This document shows, piece after piece, positions 63,111-64,000 of a DNA stretch of 64,000 nucleotides. The notes under the pieces are model-generated. The model saw only the letters and a list, made by a program, of their open reading frames with translations. It made no database searches and was not told the DNA's origin. The stretch covers positions 62,001-126,000 of the forward strand of contig JANJTM010000038.1 in NCBI GenBank assembly GCA_024711125.1, given 5' to 3'. The position numbers and the translations under genes were made by a program. The DNA comes from Rhodothermales bacterium. GTDB lineage: Bacteria > Bacteroidota > Rhodothermia > Rhodothermales > UBA10348. Position 1 is the first letter of the stretch. Each line of letters starts with the position of its first letter.

Positions 63111-64000
63111 TCAGCTGTTCGGCACTTCCTGGGGTGCCATCACGAACGCGTGCTCGTAGGCATACAGGCCCGCGATGGCCGCGAGCCCGGCCACGAACGC
63201 GGCCACCGGCCCGGCCACGAAAAGCAGCGCCAGCGGCACCGCGTGGCCGATCAGCATGCTCCCGACCCAGAAATGGAGGCGGTACCTGCCGTGCGTGATC
63301 GCGTGCGCCGCCTGCGCGGCGTTTTCTGACGCGTGCGGCATCCAGACTTCGCCGAACAGCGTGACGAGCACGTCGGCCGCCAGTGCGACGCCGAACGCCG
63401 TACGGGCGAGCGCCGTCACCTCGGCATCGATCGCGACGAACGCCCCGAGCATCAGGAGCGCCGCCGCGCCGGCGAACACGGCCTGCACCACGAGGTGCAC
63501 CGGAAGCAGGCTCGACTGCCAGAGGTCGCGTCCCTCGGCCTGTCCGAAGAGGAAGGCCGTGTAGATGGCGGCGCCGACGGCGAGCGGGATTCCGATCCAG
63601 AACGCGGGCGCCCTCACGGCCTCGGCCAGGTCGGCCGACAGCCAGCCCAGCGCCGCCCCGGCCTCGACGACCCACCAGAGGCCCGACACCGTGCTGAACC
63701 CGATCAGCAGGAACGCGCCCCGAACCAACCAACTCTTGAACTGGGGGCGGAAAACGATGCGCAGGAAGCGCTGGGGATGCTCCAGGTCGTACACCAGCAG
63801 GGCCGTCGTCAGGAGCGTGAAGACGATCGAGAGCAGACCGCCGCCCAGGAATGCCGGCGCGGTGAACGGGAAGGTGCCGAGGAGGAATCCGAAGGCCAGG
63901 AGCAGGAAGATGCCGGTCGCGATGCCCTTCGTCACGAGATACGCGGGCACCGGCCAGTGCCAGGGCACCTTGTGCTGGGCGTTCCACGTCACCTGGACCA
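63111..64000 (-). CDS. NrfD/PsrC/SoeC-like membrane subunit, 5' end beyond the window
   Basis: At least 296 residues with about eight membrane segments (for example AYLVTKGIATGIFLLLAFGFLLG, FKSWLVRGAFLLIGFSTVSGLWWVV, HFWVGSMLIGHAVPLALLFVAG). The visible start VTWNAQHKVPWHWPVPAYLVTKG is the usual NrfD motif region (W-x-W/P-x-x-x-Y-L-x-x-K). The frame stays open to the window edge (64000), so a GTG at 63992 is probably internal and the true start lies outside. The protein would anchor the molybdoenzyme and exchange electrons with quinone. It precedes the large-subunit gene by 21 bases. Confidence 0.85.
   Translation of the reverse strand, partial: VQVTWNAQHKVPWHWPVPAYLVTKGIATGIFLLLAFGFLLGTFPFTAPAFLGGGLLSIVFTLLTTALLVYDLEHPQRFLRIVFRPQFKSWLVRGAFLLIGFSTVSGLWWVVEAGAALGWLSADLAEAVRAPAFWIGIPLAVGAAIYTAFLFGQAEGRDLWQSSLLPVHLVVQAVFAGAAALLMLGAFVAIDAEVTALARTAFGVALAADVLVTLFGEVWMPHASENAAQAAHAITHGRYRLHFWVGSMLIGHAVPLALLFVAGPVAAFVAGLAAIAGLYAYEHAFVMAPQEVPNS

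Overview
The window is a GC-rich bacterial chromosome segment, densely packed with genes. Features that point to the Bacteroidota/Rhodothermota side (probably a Rhodothermales-like aerobe) are: a BatA-type N-terminal domain protein, a Gram-negative YidC with the start MDRN, promoter-like TTG-N19/20-TAnnTT elements, and the near absence of Shine-Dalgarno sequences before clear start codons. MurE carries the DNPR motif, so the wall is predicted to be of the meso-DAP type. The taxonomic call is inference; no marker search could be run.

Layout. 1-7.1 kb (minus): division and cell wall (dcw) operon mraZ-rsmH-ftsL-ftsI-murE-mraY-murD, with an MraZ operator downstream of a recognisable promoter. 7.3-14.8 kb (minus): pyrG, a methyltransferase, a GT4, a GT2, gyrB and a CBS-domain protein. 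14.9-19.1 kb (minus): hflX, a small membrane protein and a BatA/VWA-like protein. 19.2-22.1 kb (plus): uvrA. 22.3-31.4 kb: an envelope block with three GT4 glycosyltransferases, an MMPL/RND transporter, a DUF3047 protein, an LPG-synthase-like membrane protein and a secreted repeat protein that reads as a six-bladed propeller. 31.4-40.1 kb: a MaoC hydratase, an M48 lipoprotein protease with recF, murQ-mfd and a WYL regulator.

40.1-46.5 kb (minus) is the replication-origin-type block rpmH-rnpA-yidC-mnmE-mnmG-rsmG. It carries a perfect parS site in the mnmG/rsmG overlap and a second near-perfect parS after mfd, but has no parAB or dnaA beside it. tRNA-Gly(CCC) and tRNA-Val(UAC) follow, then a hybrid-type histidine kinase with a degenerate receiver, and recJ.

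51.4-64 kb is the most interesting part: a sulfide-oxidation island. An ArsR-family regulator is divergent from a YeeE/YedE pair, a persulfide dioxygenase-rhodanese fusion, a thioredoxin, a lipoprotein-type HiPIP and a SulP permease. A converging operon encodes an NrfD membrane subunit (cut by the window end), a large Mo-bis-PGD oxidoreductase, a DUF1641 protein, a type II-like sulfide:quinone oxidoreductase and a TorD-like chaperone. Together these could carry sulfide through persulfide and sulfite to sulfate, with electrons going to quinone and possibly HiPIP and with sulfur-anion transport included. The pathway is assembled from family knowledge; its operation here is inference.
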